A stretch of 64,000 bases of DNA. Origin: Candidatus Dependentiae bacterium. GTDB taxonomy: Bacteria > Babelota > Babeliae > Babelales > Vermiphilaceae. Within the stretch, counting starts at the first letter, position 1. Each line of letters begins with the position of its first letter. A program made the translations under genes and the position numbers. The stretch spans positions 26,848-90,847 of the forward strand of contig JBBDMI010000008.1 of the NCBI GenBank assembly GCA_040878395.1. Reading direction: 5' to 3'. Below the pieces are notes generated by a model. It had not been told where the DNA came from. It ran no database searches and saw only the letters and a program-made list of their open reading frames with translations. Positions 9,059 to 17,764 of this stretch are shown here, piece by piece.

Positions 9059-9145
9059 TATATAACCTCGCATGAGTAAAATTTAGATTCCATTTATCTA
9101 TATTTTACCATAACACTCGCTTATGTCGAATTGTGTATTTGTAAA

Positions 9146-9877
9146 TTAACCACTATGATATGTTTTTTTACGGTTTATCTGCAGGTGTGCAGTAATTTGT
9201 TCGGGGTGTGAGATATCAATGATTGCTCCGGCCGTTGGCTGTTGATCAATGACATAATAGGTATATCTATCATTTGGTGTTATATCGGTTTTTATTTTTA
9301 TATCATATTGTTCAAGTTGTTGTTCAACTTCATTTAATGTTTTATTGGTAAAGTCAGGCCAAATGCATTGTTTTTTAGCTTTTTTGGCAATATAGCATAT
9401 AACGGTTTTTGTTTTAATTGGACTGTTAGGTGCCGGCCATTGGCAAAAGCAATGATCGATTGGATAGGGATAATTTATTTCATAAAATTTTGGTTTTAAT
9501 TGTAGCGGCGTTAGATTTTGTTTAATTTGATCGCGTGATAAGCCTATACAATGGGGTGTTGTTTTTAATGCCGGTTTTTCGGTGATTGCAAGATATACTG
9601 TTTGGCGTTCTTTAATTGTTTTTTCAGGAGCAGGAATTTGATGAATGACGGTGCTTTGTGGTAGTTCGGTATCCTGCTTTATTAGTGCAATTTGTATGGG
9701 TAATTGCGATGCGGAGCATATTTTTGTTGCATCGATGAGATTCTTGCCCATAAGGTTGGGCATGCTCAATGTGCCGGAACGGAACCAGATGTTGAGTATG
9801 AAATATACGCTAAAGAAAACAAAGAAGGGTATGAGCCAAAGATAATTGGAAATGCGGGTGTTTTTATTTAGGCTCAT
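9146..9877 (-). CDS. PASTA-domain membrane protein
   Basis: 243 aa: a short cytosolic start, one transmembrane helix (about residues 14-32), then three PASTA-like repeats of ~65 residues. Seen: SMPNLMGKNLIDATK, then a degenerate unit starting CIGLSRDQI, then WPDFTNKTLNEVEQQL. PASTA repeats bind muropeptides or lipid II and usually sit on Ser/Thr kinases or PBPs; here they are free of any kinase or transpeptidase domain. It probably acts in cell-wall assembly or sensing. It lies just downstream of rnpB on the same strand. Confidence 0.8.
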   Translation of the reverse strand: MSLNKNTRISNYLWLIPFFVFFSVYFILNIWFRSGTLSMPNLMGKNLIDATKICSASQLPIQIALIKQDTELPQSTVIHQIPAPEKTIKERQTVYLAITEKPALKTTPHCIGLSRDQIKQNLTPLQLKPKFYEINYPYPIDHCFCQWPAPNSPIKTKTVICYIAKKAKKQCIWPDFTNKTLNEVEQQLEQYDIKIKTDITPNDRYTYYVIDQQPTAGAIIDISHPEQITAHLQINRKKTYHSG

Positions 9878-9910
9878 AAAAATGCGCTTATATTTTAAAT
9901 TTGTGTTACT

Positions 9911-10264
9911 GGTAAACTTGTAAGCCGGATTCTGTTTTCAGCTATTTTTTCAAACAGTTGAATGACAATCATTTATCTATGCGGCATACCCGCGTGTTTA
10001 ACCGAAATGAACAATCGACACACGCTGCTTTGCCTTGCTCCAGGTGGGGTTTACCCCGCATATGTATTACTACATATGCCTGTGCGCTCTTACCGCACTT
10101 TTTCACCCTTACCAAATCATATTTCATATTTGGCGGTTATTTTCTGTGGCACTTTCCATGAGCTTACGCTTCTCCTTAGTTGGATAAAATCCTCCTAAGG
10201 CACCTTATTCATTTGGAGTCCGGACTTTCCTCTTATATTTCTACAAGCGATTGTCTTGTTTACC
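9911..10264 (-). ncRNA. rnpB: RNase P RNA
   Basis: The catalytic RNA that removes 5' leaders from tRNA precursors. Read on the minus strand, the conserved 5' core AGAGGAAAGTCCGGACTCC (10234-10216) and the 3' block ACAGAATCCGGCTTAC (9934-9919) are diagnostic of bacterial RNase P. The ends pair as P1: GGTAAAC (10264-10258) with GTTTACC (9917-9911), which sets the limits to about 354 nt. Small reading frames predicted on the plus strand here are spurious. The 3' end of the upstream membrane-protein gene overlaps the RNA 5' end by about 24 nt. Confidence 0.95.
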
Positions 10265-10696
10265 AGCAACACTAATTATCAAAGATATTATCAACATTAC
10301 CCATATATTAACACAATATTGTCTAATAGTATAGATTATTAGTGATCTTTTGACTCCTAAAATTGGGTATAAAAGTAGGTTTTGCAGGAGTATGAACAGA
10401 GCCAAGATTCCATAAGTGATCAAAGGAGCTTTAATGAGATATTTTTTGGCAAAAAAGCTGGCCAGTATGGTAGGAAATATAATGAGATATATAAAGCCGC
10501 CATTTGCATATACCATAAATGAGTAGAGGCCTAAGCACAGTAGGGAAATATAACATGATATATCAAATGCTGATTTGGCAAAAAGTTGCAAAATAAAGTA
10601 ACAGATTAAGCTTAATACTAATGGTGTGTCTAATAAAACAAATGCTGTGTAATCGATAAAAAAAAGTAAAAGTGGCATCAGGATTGAAGGGTTCAT
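10241..10696 (-). CDS. Small polytopic membrane protein, possibly MreD-like
   Basis: About 151 aa if started at ATG 10696 (weak GAG upstream); an ATG five codons earlier has no ribosome site. Five hydrophobic helices almost fill the protein, with short basic loops. Size and topology resemble MreD, the rod-shape determinant, but no specific motif confirms it. The final codons, including the stop at 10241, lie inside the 5' part of the RNase P RNA, so either the mRNA is cut by RNA maturation or the transcripts are independent. Confidence 0.5.
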   Translation of the reverse strand: MNPSILMPLLLFFIDYTAFVLLDTPLVLSLICYFILQLFAKSAFDISCYISLLCLGLYSFMVYANGGFIYLIIFPTILASFFAKKYLIKAPLITYGILALFILLQNLLLYPILGVKRSLIIYTIRQYCVNIWVMLIISLIISVAGKQDNRL

Positions 10697-10752
10697 GGTC
10701 GACTCGTACATTATTGCATGATGATATATTTAGATGCATGTAATGTAGCATG

Positions 10753-10780
10753 AGTTTTTATATTTTTAAATATAAAAACT
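10753..10780 (-). terminator. AT-rich perfect inverted repeat downstream of exported protein gene
   Basis: A 13-bp perfect inverted repeat with a 2-base centre (AGTTTTTATATTT and its complement) lies 3 bp past the stop of the gene at 10784. It may fold as a weak terminator on the minus strand, although no U-tract follows, so an mRNA 3'-end stabiliser is equally possible. Confidence 0.35.
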
Positions 10781-10783
10781 TAC

Positions 10784-11407
10784 TTACGGTCCGTAGCGCT
10801 TGGTTTTCTGCACTTCTGGAATGGATTCTTTAGTCACTGTTGGAGTAGGTTCATAACCTAACTTGGTTTTTTCTCCATTAGGTTTTCCATTTTCATCAAG
10901 GACTTGTGCTTCAAGAACATTGTTATCGTGTACTATTAATTCAATGTTACGATTTTTATCCGATGGATTGAGCAAATGTACGCCTTTTAATTCATTTTCT
11001 TTTGTTGGAGCCTTGATTGCCCACAACGCATTTCCTATAGCATAAAGATAATAAATTCTTCCTGGAAATCCTGATAATGTAATGATATTGATCGTTGCAC
11101 CACGAAAAGTTTTTTGCCATACAGGGATCATCGCGGCTTCAGCGATGCCCTGAGGGTCTTTGATTTCCATATCTTTGCCCGGCATAATGTGCCCTGATAT
11201 ATTTATTGGTTCTCCAAGGGGCATTATGTGAGTACGTTCAAGCGAAACAAAGACATTTCTTTTGGAGTTGTTGGTGATTTTTTGTAGATGAATATTGCTA
11301 TGTTTTTTTTCAATTGGTGCTTTTAAAGGCATTTTCGGTGCATTTCCGGCATTGATAGAGTAGGTATTTGATAATATAAATGTAGTAATAATTAAATATT
11401 TTTTCAT
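10784..11407 (-). CDS. Hypothetical exported protein
   Basis: 207 aa with a signal peptide (MKKYLIITTFILSNTYSINA). The mature part looks like a beta-rich domain (TNNSKRNVFVSLERT, FRGATINIITLSG, then alternating strands) ending in a Pro/Thr/Lys-rich tail. No enzymatic motif is visible. An AT-rich inverted repeat follows its stop. It is divergent from the PBP1A gene across 150 bp that must hold both promoters. Confidence 0.6.
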   Translation of the reverse strand: MKKYLIITTFILSNTYSINAGNAPKMPLKAPIEKKHSNIHLQKITNNSKRNVFVSLERTHIMPLGEPINISGHIMPGKDMEIKDPQGIAEAAMIPVWQKTFRGATINIITLSGFPGRIYYLYAIGNALWAIKAPTKENELKGVHLLNPSDKNRNIELIVHDNNVLEAQVLDENGKPNGEKTKLGYEPTPTVTKESIPEVQKTKRYGP

Positions 11408-11557
11408 AATTAAGCCTCCTATTTTTATTCATAATAGCTTTTTTTGTAGTCATAGTTCAACAAAAAAATAATTGTTTATAAAGTTGGTGACAGCTTTTAT
11501 TTTTGGTAGGATGTAGCCAAAGCAACTGCAGCATTCAAGATACGTGAAGACTATTTT

Positions 11558-13450
11558 ATGAAGCGACTATGTTATTATTTTATATTTTTTTTTATATGTA
11601 TTGCCACTATTTTTTCCGCTGCAATCAGTTTTGTTATGCATAATAATATTATCGATTTCTCCGCATTCGAACGTTATAATCCTGGAAAACCAACAATATT
11701 GCTCGATTGCCATGGTAATGAGTGGGCTCGTTTTGCATTGGATATACGAAAAGTGGTGCGTATTGAGGATATGCCGCAACATTTAATTCAGGCATTTTTG
11801 GCAGCAGAGGACTGGGATTTTTATGATCATTTTGGGTTATCCATTAAAGGCATTGTTCGTTCATTTTTAGTCAATATGTATCATCGACGCGTTGTGCAAG
11901 GTGCAAGTACGATTACACAACAGTTGGTGCGATTACTTTTTTTTGATCATCAGCGAACTTTTACGCGTAAAATAAAAGAGCAATTGGTTGCATTGCTTGT
12001 GGAAATGAAGTTTAGTAAAGATCAGATTTTAGAAACTTATTTGAATCATGTTTATTTCAGTTGTGGTATTTATGGTGTTGAGGCTGCAGCGCAACGTTTT
12101 TGGGGCAAATCTGCGGCAGATGTTACGATCGATGAAGCAGCGATTTTGGCGGGGATAATGCGCTCTCCCGGTATGTTTAGTCCATTACTTAATCCATTGG
12201 CAACGCAAAAAAGGCGTAATGTGGTATTGGCAAAAATGTTGCGCCTTGATTTCATTACGCAAAAAGAGTTTGATGATGCAACGTTTAAAATGTTAAAGAT
12301 TAAAGAAAGTAAACAACGGATTGTAGGTTTGCATGCGCGTGAGCATATTCGTAAGTTTTTGGAGCAATTGATAGGCAAACATGCATTATATACCGGTGGT
12401 TATGTTGTGCAAACGACTATTGATTTAGAGGTTCAGCAGAAAGCTGAAAAAGCATTCATTGATCATGTAACACAGATTAGAAAAACAATTAATCCTGCAA
12501 TTGATGGATCATTACTGACAGTTGATGTTTCAACTGGGCAGATTCGTGCATTAATTGGAGGTGCCGATTTTACAACGTCGAAGTTTAATCGTGCGTTGCA
12601 AGCGCGAAGACAGTTAGGCTCAGTGTTTAAACCGTTAATTTTTGCAGTTGCTTTGCAAAATGGTATAAAATTTTCTGATGTTTTGATTGATGAGCCAATT
12701 GAAATAAAAGATGAATATGGCACTCTTTGGAGGCCGAATAATTATAATCGGAAGTTTAATGGTCCGATTACTTTAGCTTATGCATTATCGCGATCTAATA
12801 ATATTGTTTTGATAAAAACATTTTTACGCATTGGAGCTCAAAAGGTAATTGAATTAGCTCAGAAATCGCATTTGACTGGGCCGTTTCATTCTTATGCTTC
12901 ATTATCGTTAGGTTGTATTGATACTACGTTGCAAGAAGCCGTTGGTATGTTTAATATTTTTGCAAATCATGGCATGTATGTTGAGCCGCACATGATTTCA
13001 TGGGTTAAAGATTCTTGGGGAAGAAAAATATACAAACATAAAGAGGTATCAGAATCTATAATACCATCACATATTAGTGGTCAGATTTTAAAAGTTTTAG
13101 GTTTGGGATTAGACCGTGTGCGTGCATTGATTCCACAAAAATGGACCGATTGCCAAGCTGCAAGCAAAACCGGTACCACCAATGATCATCGCACGTGTTG
13201 GTTTGTCGGTTCAACACCGGAATTAACAACCGGAGTGTATATTGGGTGTGATGATAATCAGCCAATGGGCAAAAATGTATATCCGTTGCATACTGCATTT
13301 CCAATTTGGATTGGGCTACATCGTGAAATTAGATCACAGAAAACAACATTTTCATATGATCCCAGTTTGCAAGAAATTATTATTGATGAAAAAACAGGCA
13401 AGCAACTTGCGGATAATAAACGTAGAGGTGCTATTTCAATTTTTGTTTAA
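11558..13450 (+). CDS. Bifunctional penicillin-binding protein 1A (class A PBP)
   Basis: 630 aa. Polymerises lipid II glycan and crosslinks stem peptides in the periplasm. An N-terminal membrane anchor (residues 5-25) is followed by a GT51 glycosyltransferase with AAEDWDFYDHFG (catalytic Glu84) and QGASTITQQL (114-123). The transpeptidase has SVFK with Ser355/Lys358, SRSNN, and SKTGTT near 536. Lengths and motif order match class A PBPs; the C-terminus lacks the long extension of many PBP1As. It pairs functionally with murG and uppS in this window. Confidence 0.93.
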   Translation: MKRLCYYFIFFFICIATIFSAAISFVMHNNIIDFSAFERYNPGKPTILLDCHGNEWARFALDIRKVVRIEDMPQHLIQAFLAAEDWDFYDHFGLSIKGIVRSFLVNMYHRRVVQGASTITQQLVRLLFFDHQRTFTRKIKEQLVALLVEMKFSKDQILETYLNHVYFSCGIYGVEAAAQRFWGKSAADVTIDEAAILAGIMRSPGMFSPLLNPLATQKRRNVVLAKMLRLDFITQKEFDDATFKMLKIKESKQRIVGLHAREHIRKFLEQLIGKHALYTGGYVVQTTIDLEVQQKAEKAFIDHVTQIRKTINPAIDGSLLTVDVSTGQIRALIGGADFTTSKFNRALQARRQLGSVFKPLIFAVALQNGIKFSDVLIDEPIEIKDEYGTLWRPNNYNRKFNGPITLAYALSRSNNIVLIKTFLRIGAQKVIELAQKSHLTGPFHSYASLSLGCIDTTLQEAVGMFNIFANHGMYVEPHMISWVKDSWGRKIYKHKEVSESIIPSHISGQILKVLGLGLDRVRALIPQKWTDCQAASKTGTTNDHRTCWFVGSTPELTTGVYIGCDDNQPMGKNVYPLHTAFPIWIGLHREIRSQKTTFSYDPSLQEIIIDEKTGKQLADNKRRGAISIFV

Positions 13451-13546
13451 TTAAAGATTCTCTTTGGGGTTATTTACAATAAATTTTTTATGGGTTATAC
13501 ATTATAACAACATTTTAAGTAACACTTTAACTTAAGGAGCAGTGCT

Positions 13547-13684
13547 ATGCTTAAGACCCATGTACTGATGTTCCTCGTCGTTTACTTTCTGGCTTTATGC
13601 GATCATTCCTTTTGTCATGATCATATCCTACATAAGGGTATACAGATAAAAGAAAATAATGATCAAAAAGGTCTTTTGGTTTAA
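13547..13684 (+). CDS. Very small exported peptide
   Basis: 45 aa, too short for usual gene finding. A good AAGGAG (13534-13539) lies 7 bases before the ATG. The N-terminus is a compact signal-like helix (VLMFLVVYFLALC); the remainder is His-rich and then polar (HDHILHKG). A terminator follows directly. The good ribosome site and the terminator right after the stop favour a real gene. It could also be a leader peptide, but no gene follows on this strand. Confidence 0.5.
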   Translation: MLKTHVLMFLVVYFLALCDHSFCHDHILHKGIQIKENNDQKGLLV

Positions 13685-13688
13685 ATAT

Positions 13689-13728
13689 AAAAAGCGCTGC
13701 ATAGTATTATAATATGCAACGCTTTTTT
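13689..13728. terminator. Bidirectional intrinsic terminator
   Basis: Hairpin with arms AAAAAGCGCTGCATA and TATGCAACGCTTTTTT (one bulge/mismatch) lies between two convergent units. The flanking A and T runs provide U-tracts on both strands, serving the small exported peptide gene on plus and murG on minus. Confidence 0.85.
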
Positions 13729-13729
13729 G

Positions 13730-14806
13730 TTATAACTCTTTTGATATGTATGGTGCAGTTTCTGATTGCATCGTATTCAACTTCAGTTTATCCATTATAT
13801 GATGAGATAATGCCTGCTTATTATGTGTCAGTTGTTCTTTTGTAATCGTGGTAAATAGTTCACCATATTCCTCTTGCATAGCAAGTGCATTTGTTACTTG
13901 ATGATTATTAGTGGGAGTTTGCAGAGGAATGGTAATGCACTGTTTACCAAAAAACAGAATTTCAAATAAAGTTCCCGCTCCTGATCTGCAGATAATAAGA
14001 TCAGCAGCAGCATAATATATAGCCATTTCATGACTGAAGCTGAATACATGATGGGTAATATTGTGTTGAGTATAAAATGCTTTCCAGTTAAAACTGTCTT
14101 GTCTGCCGGTCTGATGAATGATCTGTATCTGTTCATGCAGATGCGGATGTTGCACAATCCATTGTTGCATTAAGTGGTTGATTTCTAATGACCCTTGTGA
14201 TCCACCCAAAATACAGATTGTTTTACGTTCCGGTGAGAACAAAAGTTTTTGTAGTGCATCTTTTTGACTTATTTGTGCTGATTCACCAAAAAAACGTATT
14301 GGATAGGATGTTTTGATACATTTTTTTTGTGGCAGATATGCTTGTGTTTGTTCAAAACAAGTGAATAAATCAATTGACCATGAAGCTAAAAAACGTGTTG
14401 CTCTTCCAGGTTCAACATTTAATTCATATAGTTGTACCGGAATTGCTAAAATGCGAGCGCAAATAATAACCGGAATAGCAAGAAAACCTCCGGTGCAAAC
14501 AATTTTATTTGGACGGTGTTTAATCAAATAAAAGAGTGATTTCATCATGGTTAAAGCCATGTTGAAGCCGGCGGTAAAGATGTTATGCCATTTTTTTAAC
14601 AGTACATTATTAAGCGGAAGTGGAATGTGCCAGTTAATGTCGGGACTATTGGTGACAATTTCTATATCGAGAATAGTTTCCGTGGTAAAAAAAAGGATGT
14701 TGTCTTCAGGGTGTTTTTCTTTATGTTCGCGGGCAAATGTTAGGCATGGAATGATGTGTCCGCCCGATTTGCCTGCTACATAACAGATAGTCTGTTTTTT
14801 CTTCAT
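13730..14806 (-). CDS. murG: UDP-GlcNAc:lipid I GlcNAc transferase
   Basis: 358 aa, GT28 family. It adds GlcNAc to lipid I to form lipid II at the inner membrane face. Seen: N-terminal glycine loop GKSGGHIIPC (usually GGTGGHxxP), CTGGFLAIPVIICARIL, the second-domain ILGGSQGSLEIN, and the UDP-binding CRSGAGTLFEILFFGKQCI with PLQTPTNNHQ. The start overlaps the upstream TPR gene stop by 4 bp, so translation is coupled. The gene closes a three-gene leftward operon (dciA-like, TPR, murG). Confidence 0.93.
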   Translation of the reverse strand: MKKKQTICYVAGKSGGHIIPCLTFAREHKEKHPEDNILFFTTETILDIEIVTNSPDINWHIPLPLNNVLLKKWHNIFTAGFNMALTMMKSLFYLIKHRPNKIVCTGGFLAIPVIICARILAIPVQLYELNVEPGRATRFLASWSIDLFTCFEQTQAYLPQKKCIKTSYPIRFFGESAQISQKDALQKLLFSPERKTICILGGSQGSLEINHLMQQWIVQHPHLHEQIQIIHQTGRQDSFNWKAFYTQHNITHHVFSFSHEMAIYYAAADLIICRSGAGTLFEILFFGKQCITIPLQTPTNNHQVTNALAMQEEYGELFTTITKEQLTHNKQALSHHIMDKLKLNTMQSETAPYISKEL

Positions 14807-16452
14807 ACAACTGATGTCTCTATGCTCCGTATTAAGCGATTAAAAGTTTCTTTGGTTTTGTTTTGTGTGTACATTAATCCTTTTTTTAAAGTAGAAAGGG
14901 CTAATGCAGGTTTATTTTGCTTTATATAACATTGTGCTAAATGTTCTATGATCATCGGTTCGTCTGGAATTAATTGTGCTGATTTTTTAAACAGTTCTTC
15001 TGCTTGTGCATACTGTTCTTGTTTGAAAAATATCATAGCTTGTGTATCGATATAAAAAGGGTTGCGCGGTTCTTGAGCTAATGCATTATCGATTAATGCT
15101 TGTGCGCGTAGAAAATTATTTCCTTGTGTTGCATACCAATAGGCAACAACATTATGCAGTGGTGCAAAGTGATGTTGTAACGTTTCAGCTTGTTTTGCAA
15201 GATGTTCCATTTGATCTATCATATCATAATCGTAATAAAGAATTGCCAAATGTGCGAGTATTTTTGCACGCATACCGGTATCAGATGTGAGTTGATATGC
15301 TCGTTTATGTTGTGTAGTTGCTTGATTAACTTGTTCTGTACGCGCATAAAGATCAGCCAGATAAAGCGCTACATTCAGATGTTGTGGTTGCTTTGATTGT
15401 ATAGCACGCAGTTGATCGATTAAATAGTGTTCTTTATGTTCTTGCGTGGCAATGAGATGTGCAAGTTCAAGCCATAGCCCATTATGTGCATCAGATGAAA
15501 TCCAATGGCAGCATTGATTTAATGCTTGTTCTGTTTGTTGCATTGCGTTTAAAATTTGTGCTTTGAGTACTTTGCCATCATTATCACGTGGCTCTTTGAG
15601 TAGACAATCATCAATTTTTTCCAATGCCTGGCGATATTTTTTTTGTTTAAAAAGCAGTAATGCTTGCTCAAAACAACTTAAATTAATAGATGTTTTTTGT
15701 CCTTGTGCTTCGGCTATTTTTTGTTTGAACATTAAGCGCAAAAGGTGTTCTTGAATGTGTGGAAGTGGACTTTCGCTTACTTCTAGAAAAGTGGTATATC
15801 CTTTGATTGCTTGTTGCATTTTACCCAATTGTTCATGGAGCATCCCAAACATCAGCCAACCTTTGTCAAAACTTGGGTGAATATCAAGGCTTTTTTGCAA
15901 TTGAATGATAGCCTCTTGTTTGTTATCCATTAACATATAGATCTGTGCTTTCAGAAAGTAAAAAATAAAATTATTTAATCGCTCCGGAGCGTGAGCAAGG
16001 TAGTCGTTGATGGTTTGTAATGCATTTTCAGGTTCTTTACGCCGTAGATATACTTGTGCTGCATGAAATGCTAGCTCTTGATTGTCTTTTTGGGTTTCAA
16101 GAAGTTTTATGATACGTTCATCAGCTGTAGTTTGCAATCCGGCTTGTTGCAACGATTTAATAAATAAAAGTTGTATTTCTGTGTCGTCTTTGAATGATTC
16201 TTCAATGTGTGGCATGAGTGAAATTATTTGTTGGACATTGTTTGTTTGCTGAAATAGATGCAGGAGCCCGCGATACATGTATCCGGGCAGATTGTTTTTG
16301 CATAAAAACTTTTTGTACCATCCGAATGCAATTGTTGGTTTTTGATTGAATCCATTGTAATTTGCCCAAAATGAACAATGTAGATCATCAACTTTGAAAT
16401 CGGTATGTATTATATTGCTCATCAATAATATATACAAAAACATTCTTTTCAT
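14803..16452 (-). CDS. Exported TPR-repeat protein
   Basis: 549 aa from ATG 16452, supported by AGGAG 8 bases upstream. A signal peptide (MFLYILLMSNIIHT) is followed by at least ten tetratricopeptide units. Typical examples are AQIYMLMDNKQEAIIQLQK, WLMFGMLHEQLGKMQQAIKG and AMIFFKQEQYAQAEELFKK. TPR solenoids are protein-binding scaffolds; this one is probably periplasmic or on the outer membrane. Coupling to murG suggests a role in envelope assembly, which is inference only. Confidence 0.85.
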   Translation of the reverse strand: MKRMFLYILLMSNIIHTDFKVDDLHCSFWANYNGFNQKPTIAFGWYKKFLCKNNLPGYMYRGLLHLFQQTNNVQQIISLMPHIEESFKDDTEIQLLFIKSLQQAGLQTTADERIIKLLETQKDNQELAFHAAQVYLRRKEPENALQTINDYLAHAPERLNNFIFYFLKAQIYMLMDNKQEAIIQLQKSLDIHPSFDKGWLMFGMLHEQLGKMQQAIKGYTTFLEVSESPLPHIQEHLLRLMFKQKIAEAQGQKTSINLSCFEQALLLFKQKKYRQALEKIDDCLLKEPRDNDGKVLKAQILNAMQQTEQALNQCCHWISSDAHNGLWLELAHLIATQEHKEHYLIDQLRAIQSKQPQHLNVALYLADLYARTEQVNQATTQHKRAYQLTSDTGMRAKILAHLAILYYDYDMIDQMEHLAKQAETLQHHFAPLHNVVAYWYATQGNNFLRAQALIDNALAQEPRNPFYIDTQAMIFFKQEQYAQAEELFKKSAQLIPDEPMIIEHLAQCYIKQNKPALALSTLKKGLMYTQNKTKETFNRLIRSIETSVV

Positions 16453-16454
16453 TA

Positions 16455-16886
16455 TTAAATCTCCTGTTGACAACGACGCAAAAAATCTTCTATTGCAGCG
16501 CTTAGAGCAGGATCCTTTATTTTTTTTAATGCCTGCTTCTCTTTGGGCAAAAGTGGTGGTGCAATAAACTGTTGTTTTTTGCGTACATCTGTCTTTTGTT
16601 TTTTTTCTTTTTTTATCCCTACTTTTTTAAAGCGTAAAGAGTTAATACGTGGCGCGTCTAGCTTTTTGTTAATAGTGCGTAGTAAAAGTGGAGAGAGCAT
16701 ATAAAGTTCTTGCATCCAACAGGAATCGGCAACTCCTAATACAAGGCTGTCGTCATTGATTTTTTCAAGATATACTTTGGTGCTCAAATTTCCTAAAATA
16801 TCAGGCCAATTTTGGAGCAATTTAATTTTCCAATTATCTTGATGTGCGAAAATGTTTTGTACGAGTGATTTCATTGTTTTTGTCAT
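16455..16886 (-). CDS. DUF721/DciA-like protein
   Basis: 143 aa. The N-terminal ~80 residues match the DUF721 pattern: a helix with WPDILG, then strand-rich NDDSLVLGVADSCWMQEL and LLRTINKKL, ending in LRFKKVG. DciA is the widespread bacterial loader or operator of the replicative helicase DnaB. The rest is a Lys-rich linker and a helical tail. It starts the operon leading to the TPR protein and murG, 2 bp upstream of the TPR start. Family assignment is by pattern only. Confidence 0.7.
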   Translation of the reverse strand: MTKTMKSLVQNIFAHQDNWKIKLLQNWPDILGNLSTKVYLEKINDDSLVLGVADSCWMQELYMLSPLLLRTINKKLDAPRINSLRFKKVGIKKEKKQKTDVRKKQQFIAPPLLPKEKQALKKIKDPALSAAIEDFLRRCQQEI

Positions 16887-16946
16887 GAATAATAAGTATA
16901 CGAGAAATTAAAAATAATGTTACTCTATATCAAAAAAAGGGTCTGT

Positions 16947-17330
16947 ATGAAGTATGTGTTCCTCGCTTTTATATCATTGCCTGTGTATGCAATGGATGAT
17001 GTTACAAGGCTACATGCTGCAGTTGAAGATGTTGTGCGGACAAAGAGTACGTATGCACTGCAAGAAATATTACAATCACATGTTAATCCAAATATTCCTG
17101 ATGAAAAAGGGCGATATCCGGTAGGAAGCTTAAAAGAAACAATGTTATGGTATACAGACAATAAAATGCCGATTCCTTCGCATTTAAATAAAGCATTGCA
17201 ATTGCTTTATGATAATGGAGCATTTGAAGTTGAGCAAACATCGGAAAGTGAAGAAGAGACAGATGAAAAAGATACTGATTGTATATGGTCTGAAAGTGAC
17301 GATGAGGTAATATCTGATGAAGATATTTGA
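16947..17330 (+). CDS. Small exported protein with acidic tail
   Basis: 127 aa from ATG 16947; an in-frame ATG at 16917 would bury the signal peptide behind ten extra residues. The signal peptide is KYVFLAFISLPVYA. A short ankyrin-like region follows (LQEILQSHVNPNIPDEKGR), then a strongly acidic tail (ESEEETDEKDTD). Its 3' end overlaps the archease start by 14 bp, an unusual coupling of an exported protein with the cytosolic RNA-ligase pair. Confidence 0.6.
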   Translation: MKYVFLAFISLPVYAMDDVTRLHAAVEDVVRTKSTYALQEILQSHVNPNIPDEKGRYPVGSLKETMLWYTDNKMPIPSHLNKALQLLYDNGAFEVEQTSESEEETDEKDTDCIWSESDDEVISDEDI

Positions 17331-17757
17331 ACAGTTGCCCCATACAGCGGATATAAAAATTCGGGTTTTTGGCAGCACAAAAAAAGAGTTATTTAAGCAT
17401 GCATTGATCGGTATGTTTCAAGTTATTGGGCCGTATGCAAAAGGATGTACAAAAGAAGGTGATTTTCTTGTTTGTCCGAATCTTCCAAAGAAACATGCAA
17501 TTGATATTGATTCTCCTGATACTGAAAGTTTACTTGTTGATTTTTTATCCGATGCGCTATGGTTTTCAGATGTGTATAATGAAGCCTATTTGAGTGCGGA
17601 TATTCATGAACTTTCAGATACGCATATTAAAGCCGCCATATATGGAGTTGAGGTTATCGGTTTTGATGTGGTAGAAATGAAAGCGGTAACGTATCACGAT
17701 TTGTATATCAAGCAAATTGATGATATATGGCAAGCAGAAATTGTATTTGATATTTAG
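17317..17757 (+). CDS. Archease
   Basis: 146 aa, family-typical. Archease activates the RtcB RNA ligase by promoting its guanylylation and turnover. Seen: N-terminal HTADIKIRV with the metal-binding Asp, central DTESLLVDFLSDALW, and C-terminal AVTYHDLYI. It is followed directly by rtcB, the canonical arrangement. The gene begins inside the end of the preceding acidic exported-protein gene. Confidence 0.92.
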   Translation: MKIFEQLPHTADIKIRVFGSTKKELFKHALIGMFQVIGPYAKGCTKEGDFLVCPNLPKKHAIDIDSPDTESLLVDFLSDALWFSDVYNEAYLSADIHELSDTHIKAAIYGVEVIGFDVVEMKAVTYHDLYIKQIDDIWQAEIVFDI

Positions 17758-17764
17758 GTTAAGG

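Noticed and set aside
9958..10198. Two plus-strand open frames of 67-78 codons
   Set aside because: Both lie wholly inside the RNase P RNA; the RNA signature explains the sequence.
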